Both the position numbers and the translations under genes were made by a program. From Anaerolineales bacterium (lineage in GTDB: Bacteria > Chloroflexota > Anaerolineae > Anaerolineales > E44-bin32), in the NCBI GenBank assembly GCA_023144145.1, contig JAGLGG010000250.1, positions 1-12,840 on the forward strand: a stretch of DNA of 12,840 nucleotides. The letters are read 5' to 3'. Shown in pieces: positions 7,098 to 12,840 of this stretch. Position 1 is the stretch's first letter. Every line of letters starts with the position of its first letter. The notes beneath the pieces are model-generated. The model was not told the DNA's origin, ran no database searches, and worked only from the letters and a program-made list of their open reading frames with translations.

Positions 7098-7140
7098 GTA
7101 AGGGCAACGCGTGCTGACGCACGTCACCAGTTGCTCCTAC
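7098..7140. repeat. Imperfect palindromic intergenic repeat
   Basis: GTAAGGGCAAC (7098-7108) pairs with GTTGCTCCTAC (7130-7140): nine Watson-Crick pairs, one G-T and one A-C mismatch. Inside sits CGTGC-TGAC-GCACG (7110-7123). GTAGGGGC-type hairpins of this form recur between genes in many Chloroflexota genomes, to my recollection. The element ends two bases before the -35 box of the next gene. It may be a dispersed MITE-like repeat or a transcript end after the BtuF-like gene. Confidence 0.55.
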
Positions 7141-7142
7141 AC

Positions 7143-7171
7143 TTGACGATGGAAGGCCATAAATTTACAAT
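7143..7171 (+). promoter_or_regulatory. Strong sigma-70-type promoter of the 59-residue membrane protein
   Basis: TTGACG (7143-7148, five of six consensus bases), a 17-bp spacer and TACAAT (7166-7171, five of six) form one of the two best promoter matches in the window. Transcription would start near 7178, leaving only about 16 bases before the ATG at 7195, with GAGGAG (7183-7188) as the ribosome binding site. Confidence 0.65.
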
Positions 7172-7194
7172 CAAGGTTAGTTGAGGAGAGATGA

Positions 7195-7374
7195 ATGTTA
7201 CAAGGTTGGAGAACAGTAGTCCTCGCCATTGCGGCAACAGCAATTGCCGGCGGGGTGATTGGAGTGTTGATTGGCGCGCTGACGGGCCAGTGGCTTCTCT
7301 GGATTGGTGTTATGGTCGCTGTTGGAGCCGGATTTGGCGTTGCTCTCGCTTATGGGTTTCTGCCTGAGAGTTAA
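7195..7374 (+). CDS. Small two-helix membrane protein, function unknown
   Basis: A 59-codon gene beginning MLQGWRTVVLAIAATAIAGG and ending LAYGFLPES. Residues about 8-29 and 33-55 are glycine/alanine-rich hydrophobic segments joined by a short TGQW turn, so the product is probably a hairpin in the cytoplasmic membrane. The glycine spacing (AGGVIGVLIGAL; VGAGFGVALAYG) would suit tight helix packing or oligomers, as in small-channel or glycine-zipper proteins; this is inference only. The start is supported by GAGGAG at 7183-7188 and a near-consensus promoter just upstream; an ATG at 7191 opens a different frame with a hydrophilic, Trp/Arg/Cys-rich product of no coding character. A clear intrinsic terminator follows, making this a single-gene unit. 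No named family is recognised. Confidence 0.72.
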   Translation: MLQGWRTVVLAIAATAIAGGVIGVLIGALTGQWLLWIGVMVAVGAGFGVALAYGFLPES

Positions 7375-7400
7375 TTCGAATTGAGTTTTTATTGCAATGG

Positions 7401-7424
7401 ACTGCCTCTGTGAGGCAGTTTTTT
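7401..7424 (+). terminator. Rho-independent terminator
   Basis: A perfect 8-bp stem, ACTGCCTC (7401-7408) and GAGGCAGT (7412-7419), with a three-base loop, runs straight into TTTTTT (7419-7424). It is oriented for + strand transcripts and lies 26 bases after the small membrane-protein gene. On the minus strand the stem is not followed by a T run, so it does not serve the convergent mod genes equally well. Confidence 0.9.
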
Positions 7425-7478
7425 ATTTATCTAGTTTGTTGGTAGAGGTCTTAGGAGGTGCGGGTCAATAAAAGGAGT

Positions 7479-7515
7479 GCATCGGCTTGCCGATGCCCAG
7501 GAGCGAAGCTCCTGG
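7479..7515. repeat. Tandem pair of perfect hairpins in the convergent intergenic region
   Basis: Two perfect 8-bp palindromes lie side by side with no gap: GCATCGGC-TT-GCCGATGC (7479-7496) and CCAGGAGC-GAA-GCTCCTGG (7497-7515). GGAGTG occurs on both sides of the pair (7474-7479 and 7518-7523), and a weaker ACCT/AGGT stem follows at about 7524-7537. Read on the minus strand, the pair is followed by ACTCCTTTTATT, so it may help end the modABC transcript. It may instead be a dispersed palindromic repeat. The rest of 7425-7639 shows only two near-copies of GGAGCCC(G/A)GCC (7580-7590, 7607-7617). Confidence 0.6.
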
Positions 7516-7639
7516 AGGAGTGACCTTTCCCTAGGTGATCAAATAAACATCAGGTAGGTGGGTGAGCTACGAACACGCTGGAGCCCGGCCAGCTAGTTTC
7601 TTTATGGGAGCCCAGCCTACGGAGTTTAAATCAGTGCTT

Positions 7640-8746
7640 TCACTGTTCAGGAAAGATGTGAATAGCTGAAGGGGCAACTCGTAACATGGCCTCTTGGCCG
7701 ACTGTGAGACCGGATTCGATAAATTGCCGGTGGGGGATCCGTAAGGTCCACGCGCTCGAAAGACCTTCTGGTGTATTGACCATACAGGTTAATGCATGGT
7801 CCGCCCCCCTAGATAAGGTATTGATTACCAGGCACGGAATGAGGTTCTCCGTGGAATCAGTCGATGTTTGAGTCGGTGAAAGTAATTCCAGCTCCTCCGG
7901 CCTTATACCGAACAAAACCAGTTTACGCTCCGGTAGGCTAGATAAGCCCTCTGTGCGAAGCAAGAATCCTTCCCAGGATATCAGCGCGTGGTCCTCTGCT
8001 CGAGGCTCAACAATCCCCTCAAAGACGTTGTCCATTCCCATAAGCTTTGCCACACTAGGAGTGTGAGGTCGTCTGAAAACTTCATCACGTGACCCAGATT
8101 GGGCCACTTCCCCTGATTCAATGACCACAAGTTTGTCGGCTAATGTGTACGCTTCAGCAAGGTTGTGAGTGACTAAGACAACAGGAATTTGATAGCGTTT
8201 CTGAATATCCTTAATTTCATTTCTGAGGTGCTCTCGAATGGGTTCATCAAGTGCACCCAGCGGTTCATCAAGCAAGAGCAGAGCAGGACGGGTCGCAAGT
8301 GCTCGCGCTAGCGCAACTCTTTGTTGCTGACCTCCGGAAATTTCATTTGGTTTTCTTTCCGCTTCCTTCTCAAGGCGCATGGTGCTGAGCAACTCCTGCA
8401 CTCGGTGATCACGCTTTGTTCGTGAGAGGGAGTGAAGACCAAATCCGATATTCTCAGCGATGCTTCTGTGGGGGAACAATGCATAATTTTGCGGGACATA
8501 ACCTACATTCCGCCTCTGTGGCGGGAGGTCGATCTCTTTCTCGGAATCGAAAATTACATTCTTTCCAAGCCGGATTTTGCCTTTCAATGGCTTGACAAGA
8601 CCCGCCAATGCGCGCAGGGTGAGGCTTTTTCCGGCACCTGATGGACCGAAAATTACGATAAGTTCGGCCCCTGCTTCGAAATCGGGGCGCAGGGTAAACT
8701 CGTGATATTGAATTTCGAATTTAATGCGTAAACGGAAATCACTCAT
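7640..8746 (-). CDS. modC: Molybdate/tungstate ABC importer ATP-binding protein
   Basis: The ATPase of the ModABC importer, on the cytoplasmic face, 368 residues. ABC motifs in order: Walker A GPSGAGKS (34-41), Q-loop YVPQNYALFP (Gln86), signature ISGGQQQRVALARAL (136-150), Walker B LLLLDEP (157-162) and the switch His in VTHN (His194). Residues about 240-368 form the C-terminal regulatory MOP/TOBE-type extension expected of ModC, with FGIRPEELELLSP inside it. ATG 8746 is chosen because it overlaps the modB stop (ATGAGTGA), a typical coupled junction; a TTG five codons upstream would lengthen the overlap without clear benefit. It is last in the minus-strand order modA-modB-modC. Molybdate and tungstate cannot be told apart from this subunit. 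Confidence 0.96.
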   Translation of the reverse strand: MSDFRLRIKFEIQYHEFTLRPDFEAGAELIVIFGPSGAGKSLTLRALAGLVKPLKGKIRLGKNVIFDSEKEIDLPPQRRNVGYVPQNYALFPHRSIAENIGFGLHSLSRTKRDHRVQELLSTMRLEKEAERKPNEISGGQQQRVALARALATRPALLLLDEPLGALDEPIREHLRNEIKDIQKRYQIPVVLVTHNLAEAYTLADKLVVIESGEVAQSGSRDEVFRRPHTPSVAKLMGMDNVFEGIVEPRAEDHALISWEGFLLRTEGLSSLPERKLVLFGIRPEELELLSPTQTSTDSTENLIPCLVINTLSRGADHALTCMVNTPEGLSSAWTLRIPHRQFIESGLTVGQEAMLRVAPSAIHIFPEQ

Positions 8747-9407
8747 GCGCCCGTCCCCCAACGATCGTCGTCCCTAGGCGTCGAAAGGCCAAAATAAGGA
8801 TGATCGCAGTGAGTGTGAGGCCTAACGCAAGCAGATTCGCTTCACTTTGATTTCCACTTTGAACTGCATCATAAATCGCGAGGGGGAGTGTCTGGGTTTT
8901 CCCAGGGATGTTGCTGGCGACCATTAACGTTGCGCCGAATTCACCAAGCGCGCGTGCAAAAGCGAGTATTCCACCACTGAGGACGCCTCTCCAACCGAGA
9001 GGTAGGGTAATAGATAGAAAGATAGATAATTCAGAGCGACCCAATGTCCGAGCTACGTCCCTCAAACTCGGATCAACAGCATCAAAGGCTGCTCTGCTGG
9101 AAAGAACTACGAGAGGGAGCGCTACAACTGAGGCGGCTAAAGCTGCACCACGCCAGGTGAAAACCAATGGCAAGCCGATTTGGTCTAAGAATTGTCCTAC
9201 CGGTGATTGAGCTCCCCAGAACACGAGTAGGAAGTAGCCGAGAACTGTTGGCGGCAAAACCATTGGGAGAGTTACAAATGCGTCTAAGGCTCCAGCAATG
9301 GGGTTTCGCCAGCGGGATAGCAGCGCGGCGATTACGACCCCTGCAATCAGTGAAACTATCGTTGCACTTCCAGCGATTTGAATCGAGAGTAGAAGCGGCT
9401 TCCACAT
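8739..9407 (-). CDS. modB: Molybdate/tungstate ABC importer permease
   Basis: The 222-residue membrane subunit forms the translocation channel as a dimer. About five hydrophobic segments are visible, near residues 8-30, 40-65, 86-105, 140-162 and 190-208. The EAA coupling loop that contacts ModC is around 115-150 (RDVARTLGRSELSIF, then GWRGVLSGGILAFARALG). It is followed by the ModB hallmark EFGATLMVASNIPGKTQT (156-173). The length is normal for ModB. The ATG at 9405-9407 has only a weak upstream purine-rich site. The gene is separated from modA by an unusually long 123-bp gap with its own promoter, and it overlaps modC by 8 bases. Confidence 0.96.
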   Translation of the reverse strand: MWKPLLLSIQIAGSATIVSLIAGVVIAALLSRWRNPIAGALDAFVTLPMVLPPTVLGYFLLVFWGAQSPVGQFLDQIGLPLVFTWRGAALAASVVALPLVVLSSRAAFDAVDPSLRDVARTLGRSELSIFLSITLPLGWRGVLSGGILAFARALGEFGATLMVASNIPGKTQTLPLAIYDAVQSGNQSEANLLALGLTLTAIILILAFRRLGTTIVGGRAHE

Positions 9408-9431
9408 AATTATTTAACACCCGGATGAATT

Positions 9432-9484
9432 AGTGTTCCGTCCAACGTGATTGTTTAGACTGGATTGATATTAGACGGAACACT
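9432..9484. promoter_or_regulatory. Perfect 11-bp inverted repeat, candidate operator in the modA-modB gap
   Basis: AGTGTTCCGTC (9432-9442) and GACGGAACACT (9474-9484) are exact reverse complements, 31 bp apart. Read on the minus strand, the first arm occupies the spacer and the first two bases of the -10 box of the promoter at 9470-9498; the second lies about 20 bases past the expected start point. This is the geometry of a two-site operator. In read-through RNA from modA it could also form a long-loop hairpin. It does not resemble the ModE site I know. Confidence 0.6.
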
Positions 9485-9498
9485 TTAAGCTTTGTCAA
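9470..9498 (-). promoter_or_regulatory. Strong internal promoter for modBC
   Basis: On the minus strand, a perfect -35 TTGACA (9493-9498) is followed, after a 17-bp spacer, by TCTAAT (9470-9475; five of six consensus bases). The expected start is near 9463, giving a leader of about 55 bases before modB. The inverted repeat at 9432-9484 overlaps it. Confidence 0.65.
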
Positions 9499-9530
9499 GG
9501 TTGTAGTAACCCAGTTTGTGAACAGAAACT

Positions 9531-10313
9531 TCATTCTTGATACAGCACTAGGCCATACCTGGAAAGGATTTCAACACCAGCTTGGGAAGCAAGGAAATCC
9601 AGAAACATCATTGACTCATCTGGATAAGATGTCTTCATAGAAATTGCGATGGTATGCAAAATTGGATCGTGTAAATTCTGATCGATATCAAGAATGCTCA
9701 CCTGTGAGTTCACCACCGTTGCTTTGGAAACGATACCTGCAGTTGCATTGCCCGAAATCACAACTTGGGCAGCTTGCCGAACATTTTCTGTAATAACCAG
9801 TTTATCCTGGATGGCATCCCACTGACCAGAATTTTCGAGATACTGTTTTGCCGCGAGACCGTAAGGAGCATGGTCTGGGTTTGCGATTACTAGTCGTATC
9901 ATTTCATTTTCAAAATCCAGATCAGCTAAATCAAGTGATCCTGAATATTCAGAGTTGAATAAAAAAACCAGGTTTCCTACCGCAAAGTTAGTACGGGATT
10001 CGCGAATTAAATACCCATCATCAATAAGCTGGTCGATATGAATTAAATCTGCCGCGCCATATACATCGTAGGGGGCGCCGTTTCGAATCTGTTGAGCAAG
10101 CTGGCCTGTTGAGGCAAATATCAAGCTCAGCCTGACTCCGGTTTCCGAAGTAAATTCCTCGCCAAGTTCTGAGAAAGGGTTGGTCAGACTGGCTGCTGCA
10201 GCGACAAGAAGTTCTGGCTCGCCAGGTGTGGAAGTACAGCCAACAATCATTAATCCTATAAGAATGATGAAGGGGACAAATGCGAACTGGTTTCGAAGAA
10301 TGAAAATTTTCAT
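9531..10313 (-). CDS. modA: Molybdate/tungstate-binding lipoprotein of the ABC importer
   Basis: The 260-residue extracytoplasmic receptor captures the oxyanion for ModB. The N-terminus has basic residues, a hydrophobic core and lipobox IVGC (Cys26), so it is a lipid-anchored lipoprotein, fitting a cell with a single membrane or an atypical envelope. ModA motifs: VAAAASLTNPF (37-47, with an oxyanion-site Ser), IFASTGQLAQQI (65-76), NGAPYDVYGAAD (78-89), IANPDHAPYGLAAKQYL (143-159) and VVISGNATAGIVSK (184-197). The spacing and length are typical. It is first in the modABC order and divergent from selD. A promoter with a perfect -10 lies at 10415-10443. The class A (molybdate) or tungstate-specific type cannot be settled from motifs alone. 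Confidence 0.96.
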   Translation of the reverse strand: MKIFILRNQFAFVPFIILIGLMIVGCTSTPGEPELLVAAAASLTNPFSELGEEFTSETGVRLSLIFASTGQLAQQIRNGAPYDVYGAADLIHIDQLIDDGYLIRESRTNFAVGNLVFLFNSEYSGSLDLADLDFENEMIRLVIANPDHAPYGLAAKQYLENSGQWDAIQDKLVITENVRQAAQVVISGNATAGIVSKATVVNSQVSILDIDQNLHDPILHTIAISMKTSYPDESMMFLDFLASQAGVEILSRYGLVLYQE

Positions 10314-10627
10314 GATGCTCGCTGCATGTCGATTGCATAAGGCTGAAGGATTTAGGAGCTGGCCTTAGACCGAAAGGGCATGAACCTGATATTCACTCGC
10401 CAATCTGCTACGTCATTATATCTCGTACCCTTATTCTCGTTACATCATCAATCCAAAATCCACCCCACTTTTCTCAATTTGAACGATACAATTCAGGAAG
10501 GTAAGCAATTCCAACTTAGGCTCCAGAATAGGATCCAGATGCGATTCGATTTTATCTTCTCGGATGTACAATAATATTTGATGATTGCTTCTAAAGCGTC
10601 AATCTCATCAATAAGAGGTCAATCCAT
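10314..10627. other. Divergent intergenic region between modA and selD
   Basis: This 314-bp gap holds no convincing gene. It contains the modA leader with the inverted repeat TAAGGC (10338-10343)/GCCTTA (10362-10367), the modA promoter at 10415-10443, an AT-rich middle, and a possible selD -10 box TACAAT (10567-10572) with no clear -35. AAGAGG at 10613-10618 is the likely selD ribosome binding site. I see no recognisable Moco riboswitch or ModE site. Confidence 0.6.
10415..10443 (-). promoter_or_regulatory. Candidate modA promoter
   Basis: On the minus strand, TATAAT (10415-10420) matches the -10 consensus fully. GTAACG (10438-10443), 17 bp upstream, matches the -35 box at three of six positions. 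The leader to the modA ATG would be about 95 bases and include the TAAGGC/GCCTTA inverted repeat. Confidence 0.5.
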
Positions 10628-11785
10628 ATGAAGGGTAGTACAAGCGATAAACAAGAGGAACTTCGAGCGACGTCTGGACGCCAGATCAAGCTCACGAGCC
10701 TTTCCTCTTGCGCGGGTTGAGCGTCTAAGCTAAGCGCAGATGCGCTGGTGCAGGTTCTGCAGCCCATTAAAGAAATCTTTCCACCGGAGGAATATCCAGA
10801 TCTGTTAGTTGGTTTGGATACACCAGATGATGCCGCGGTTTGGGATCTTGATGGGGATCAGGCATTGGTGGTTACAACGGATTTTTTCACACCTGTCGTT
10901 GATGATCCTTATCAATATGGTCAGATTGCGGCTGCCAACGCGCTTTCAGATTTATACGCTATGGGGGCACGCCCAATATTGGCGCTCAATATCGCCGCGA
11001 TGCCAGCGGATTTACCAACGGAAGTGATAACGGCGATTATTCGCGGTGGAGCGGAAAAGGTCAGAGAAGCTGGGGCAGTTATCGCAGGAGGACACACCAT
11101 CCAAGATAAGGAGCCGAAGTATGGGCTGGTTGCGGTCGGGCTAGTAAACAAAGAAAAGATCATGACCAAATCGTGTGCCAGGCCCGGCGATCTCCTTATA
11201 TTGACCAAACCCATTGGCACTGGTGTAACCACCACCGCATTGAGAAGCGGCGTAGCGTTAGAGCAAGATGTAACCGAAGTCGTGAAGTGGATGTCGTACC
11301 TGAACCGAGATGCTGCAATGCTGGCAGCTGAATTTGGAGTTGAATCGGCAACCGACATCACGGGTTTTGGATTACTGGGACATGCCTCCGAGATTGCTGA
11401 TGCATCAGATGTAAGGCTGAGTATCAATTTGGCCTCAGTCCCTTTTTTGCAAAATGCCTATGAATATGCACAAGACGGGAATTTTCCTGGTGGAAGCGTA
11501 AACAACCAGACGTATTATGGCTCAGGGGTGGCGTTCGAAAGTGGAGTAGATCAGATTGCACAAATGCTGTTGTTCGACGCACAGACCTCAGGAGGTTTGC
11601 TGATTTCCTTGCCGTCATCAAAATGGGAGGACTTCTCAATTCGTGCAAGTGTGATGGGTTTGCCAGCTTGGGCGATAGGCACTGTTGAGGATGGAGCAGG
11701 GATCGTGGTAAGAGCTCAAATCTTGGAGGATGTTTTTATTCAAGGATCAAATGGGTTCAATGTACGCTTCATAAATTCCGATTAA
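10628..11785 (+). CDS. selD: Selenophosphate synthetase (selenide, water dikinase), Sec-containing
   Basis: SelD makes selenophosphate from selenide, ATP and water, the selenium donor for selenocysteine and selenouridine. The 385-residue reading (from ATG 10628, AAGAGG at 10613-10618) passes an in-frame UGA as residue 31. Around it, LTSLSSCAG-U-ASK aligns with E. coli LTQYSHGAG-C-GCK, placing Sec at the catalytic Cys17 position and keeping the essential Lys (Lys34). The second Cys of the E. coli motif is Ser here. Downstream motifs are standard: TPDDAAVW (Asp67/68), TTDFFTPVVDDP, AAANALSDLYAMG, AGGHTI, TKPIGTGV, TDITGFGLLGH (242-252), FPGGS and DAQTSGGLL. Reading only from the GTG at 10748 would remove the active site. 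A SECIS-like hairpin follows the UGA. A start before 10628 is not needed. Confidence 0.95.
10718..10720 (+). other. UGA selenocysteine codon of selD
   Basis: TGA interrupts an otherwise open selD frame at exactly the position of the active-site Cys/Sec. The 30 codons before it and the codons after it both match SelD in the same frame. This supports recoding rather than termination or a sequencing error. Confidence 0.9.
10734..10765 (+). promoter_or_regulatory. Bacterial SECIS element of selD
   Basis: The apical hairpin TGCAG-GTT-CTGCA (10749-10761) has G first in its loop, 34 bases after the UGA, and outer GG/CC pairs with a bulged G. Its core GCAGGTTCTGC closely resembles the apical stem-loop of E. 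coli fdhF (GCAGGUCUGC, from memory), which SelB binds. A small GCGC-AGAT-GCGC hairpin (10734-10745) lies between it and the UGA. The distance is near the upper end of the usual range. Confidence 0.75.
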
Positions 11786-11867
11786 TATTGCTTCGGGACA
11801 TAGTGCGGCGTTTGGGACACGGGAAAATGTAAACGGATGATGTTCTAAGGCGGATCGAGGAGGAAGG

Positions 11868-12794
11868 ATGGCAAAGGTAACAATTATTGGGGCTGGACAA
11901 ACTGGGGCAACAACTGCACATTGGCTAGCCCAACGAGAATTTGCAGATGTGGTCTTAATCGATATTGTCGAGGGGATGCCCCAAGGGAAAGCCTTGGATC
12001 TCTCCGAGGCGATGCCCGTCATTGGATCGGATGCAAAGGTACTCGGAACCAATGATTACGCTGATACCGCAGGGTCTGACATTGTCGTCATCACAGCAGG
12101 GCTGCCGCGAAAACCTGGCATGAGTAGAGATGACCTTCTGGCAGCAAACAGCAAGATAGTGCGGAATTCAGTTGAAAAATCGCTTGATGTTTCACCAGAT
12201 ACAATTTTCATCATACTCACCAATCCTCTAGATCCAATGGCATACCTCGCCATGAAAGTAAGTGGGCTTCCCAGAGAGCGAGTTGTGGGGCAAGCAGGGA
12301 TACTTGATTCAGCACGAATGCGGACGTTTGTGGCTATGGAATTGGGTGTGAGTGTTCAGAATATCGATTGCTATGTCTTGGGTGGACATGGTGACGACAT
12401 GGTGCCTCTCACCAGACATTCCAACGTAGCAGGCGTCCCACTGAACAAAATGCTTTCAGCAGATAAGCTCGGCGCGATTGTTGAGAGAACGCGCAAGGGT
12501 GGAGGCGAGATTGTAGGCTTATTGAAGACTGGTAGCGCCTTTTATGCTCCCTCTGCGGCGTTAGCCCAAATGGTTGAGGCGATTCTTTTAGATCGTCACT
12601 TGATTCTCCCAACATCCGCATACCTCGAAGGAGAATATGGACATGAAGGAATATTCTTCGGGGTACCTGTTCAACTAGGCCGGATTGGGCTTGAAAAAAT
12701 TATCGAGTACGATCTGAACGCGGAAGAACAGAGTGAGCTCGATCGATCCGCGAATCATGTGCGCGAGGTAATTGAGTCTTTGGGGATTGAATAA
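11868..12794 (+). CDS. mdh: NAD-dependent malate dehydrogenase (LDH-like type)
   Basis: The 308-residue enzyme interconverts malate and oxaloacetate with NAD in the cytoplasm. The Rossmann motif GAGQTG (8-13) is followed by an acidic residue at the second strand end (Asp32, NAD preference). Active-site residues are Arg81 and Arg87 in [14 protein letters not shown] (an Arg at the specificity position marks MDH, not LDH), Asn119, Asp147/Arg150 in [10 protein letters not shown] and the catalytic His174 in GGHGDDMVP. Further matches to the Chloroflexus enzyme from memory include [33 protein letters not shown] (visible from about residue 208) and FGVPVQLG. The start ATG 11868 follows an excellent site, AGGAGG at 11858-11863. 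No promoter is evident in the 82-bp gap after selD. No terminator is visible before the window ends. Confidence 0.97.
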   Translation: MAKVTIIGAGQTGATTAHWLAQREFADVVLIDIVEGMPQGKALDLSEAMPVIGSDAKVLGTNDYADTAGSDIVVITAGLPRKPGMSRDDLLAANSKIVRNSVEKSLDVSPDTIFIILTNPLDPMAYLAMKVSGLPRERVVGQAGILDSARMRTFVAMELGVSVQNIDCYVLGGHGDDMVPLTRHSNVAGVPLNKMLSADKLGAIVERTRKGGGEIVGLLKTGSAFYAPSAALAQMVEAILLDRHLILPTSAYLEGEYGHEGIFFGVPVQLGRIGLEKIIEYDLNAEEQSELDRSANHVREVIESLGIE

Positions 12795-12840
12795 GTATTC
12801 ATTTTGATACAAAACGAGAGTAGGGGCGGTTCTATCCCAT

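Noticed and set aside
10314..10410. Molybdenum cofactor riboswitch in the modA leader
   Set aside because: Only a 6-bp TAAGGC/GCCTTA stem with a long loop was found; the expected multi-helix architecture was not recognised.
10380..10574. A 64-codon open frame in the modA-selD gap
   Set aside because: It has no ribosome site, shows no family features, and overlaps the modA promoter and probable selD promoter region.
10748..10750. GTG as the selD start
   Set aside because: It would delete the active-site residue and the essential Lys; the upstream frame through UGA restores a full SelD N-terminus.

Overview
The window looks like chromosomal DNA of a bacterium of the phylum Chloroflexota, most likely Anaerolineae-like. 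This rests on recalled family resemblance, not a search: the malate dehydrogenase closely resembles the Chloroflexus enzyme, and the complex I genes, Mrp, RicT and the Cys-motif protein read like genes of that group. Base composition is moderate and even. There is no phage, plasmid, CRISPR, rRNA or tRNA signal.

Positions 1-4183 (+) hold an operon-like run: the end of nuoB, a fused nuoCD, nuoI, a 124-residue four-cysteine protein, and an Mrp-type P-loop ATPase whose start overlaps the previous stop. This combines part of the quinone module of complex I with a probable Fe-S maturation pair. nuoEFG and nuoH are not in their usual place between nuoD and nuoI, and no other nuo genes follow. Positions 4346-5263 (+) encode RicT, preceded by a nested inverted repeat. 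Positions 5300-7018 (+) hold a promoter, a leader hairpin and two overlapping genes: a peptidase S51/cyanophycinase-like protein that seems to have lost its catalytic residues, and a BtuF-like metal or cobalamin binding protein without a signal peptide.

Positions 7098-7515 contain a 59-residue two-helix membrane protein with its own promoter and terminator. A palindromic repeat lies on each side of it.

Positions 7640-10313 (-) hold modA-modB-modC, a complete molybdate/tungstate ABC importer. The 123-bp modA-modB gap is long for an operon. It carries a second strong promoter overlapped by a perfect 11-bp inverted repeat, which suggests separately controlled modBC expression.

Positions 10628-11785 (+) encode selenophosphate synthetase (SelD). 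The gene is interrupted by an in-frame UGA at exactly the active-site cysteine position, followed by a bacterial-type SECIS hairpin, so SelD is itself a selenoprotein. Conventional gene calling would truncate it. Divergent modABC and selD suggest an organism using molybdenum or tungsten enzymes containing selenocysteine, such as formate dehydrogenase; none is visible here. The window ends with malate dehydrogenase (11868-12794).
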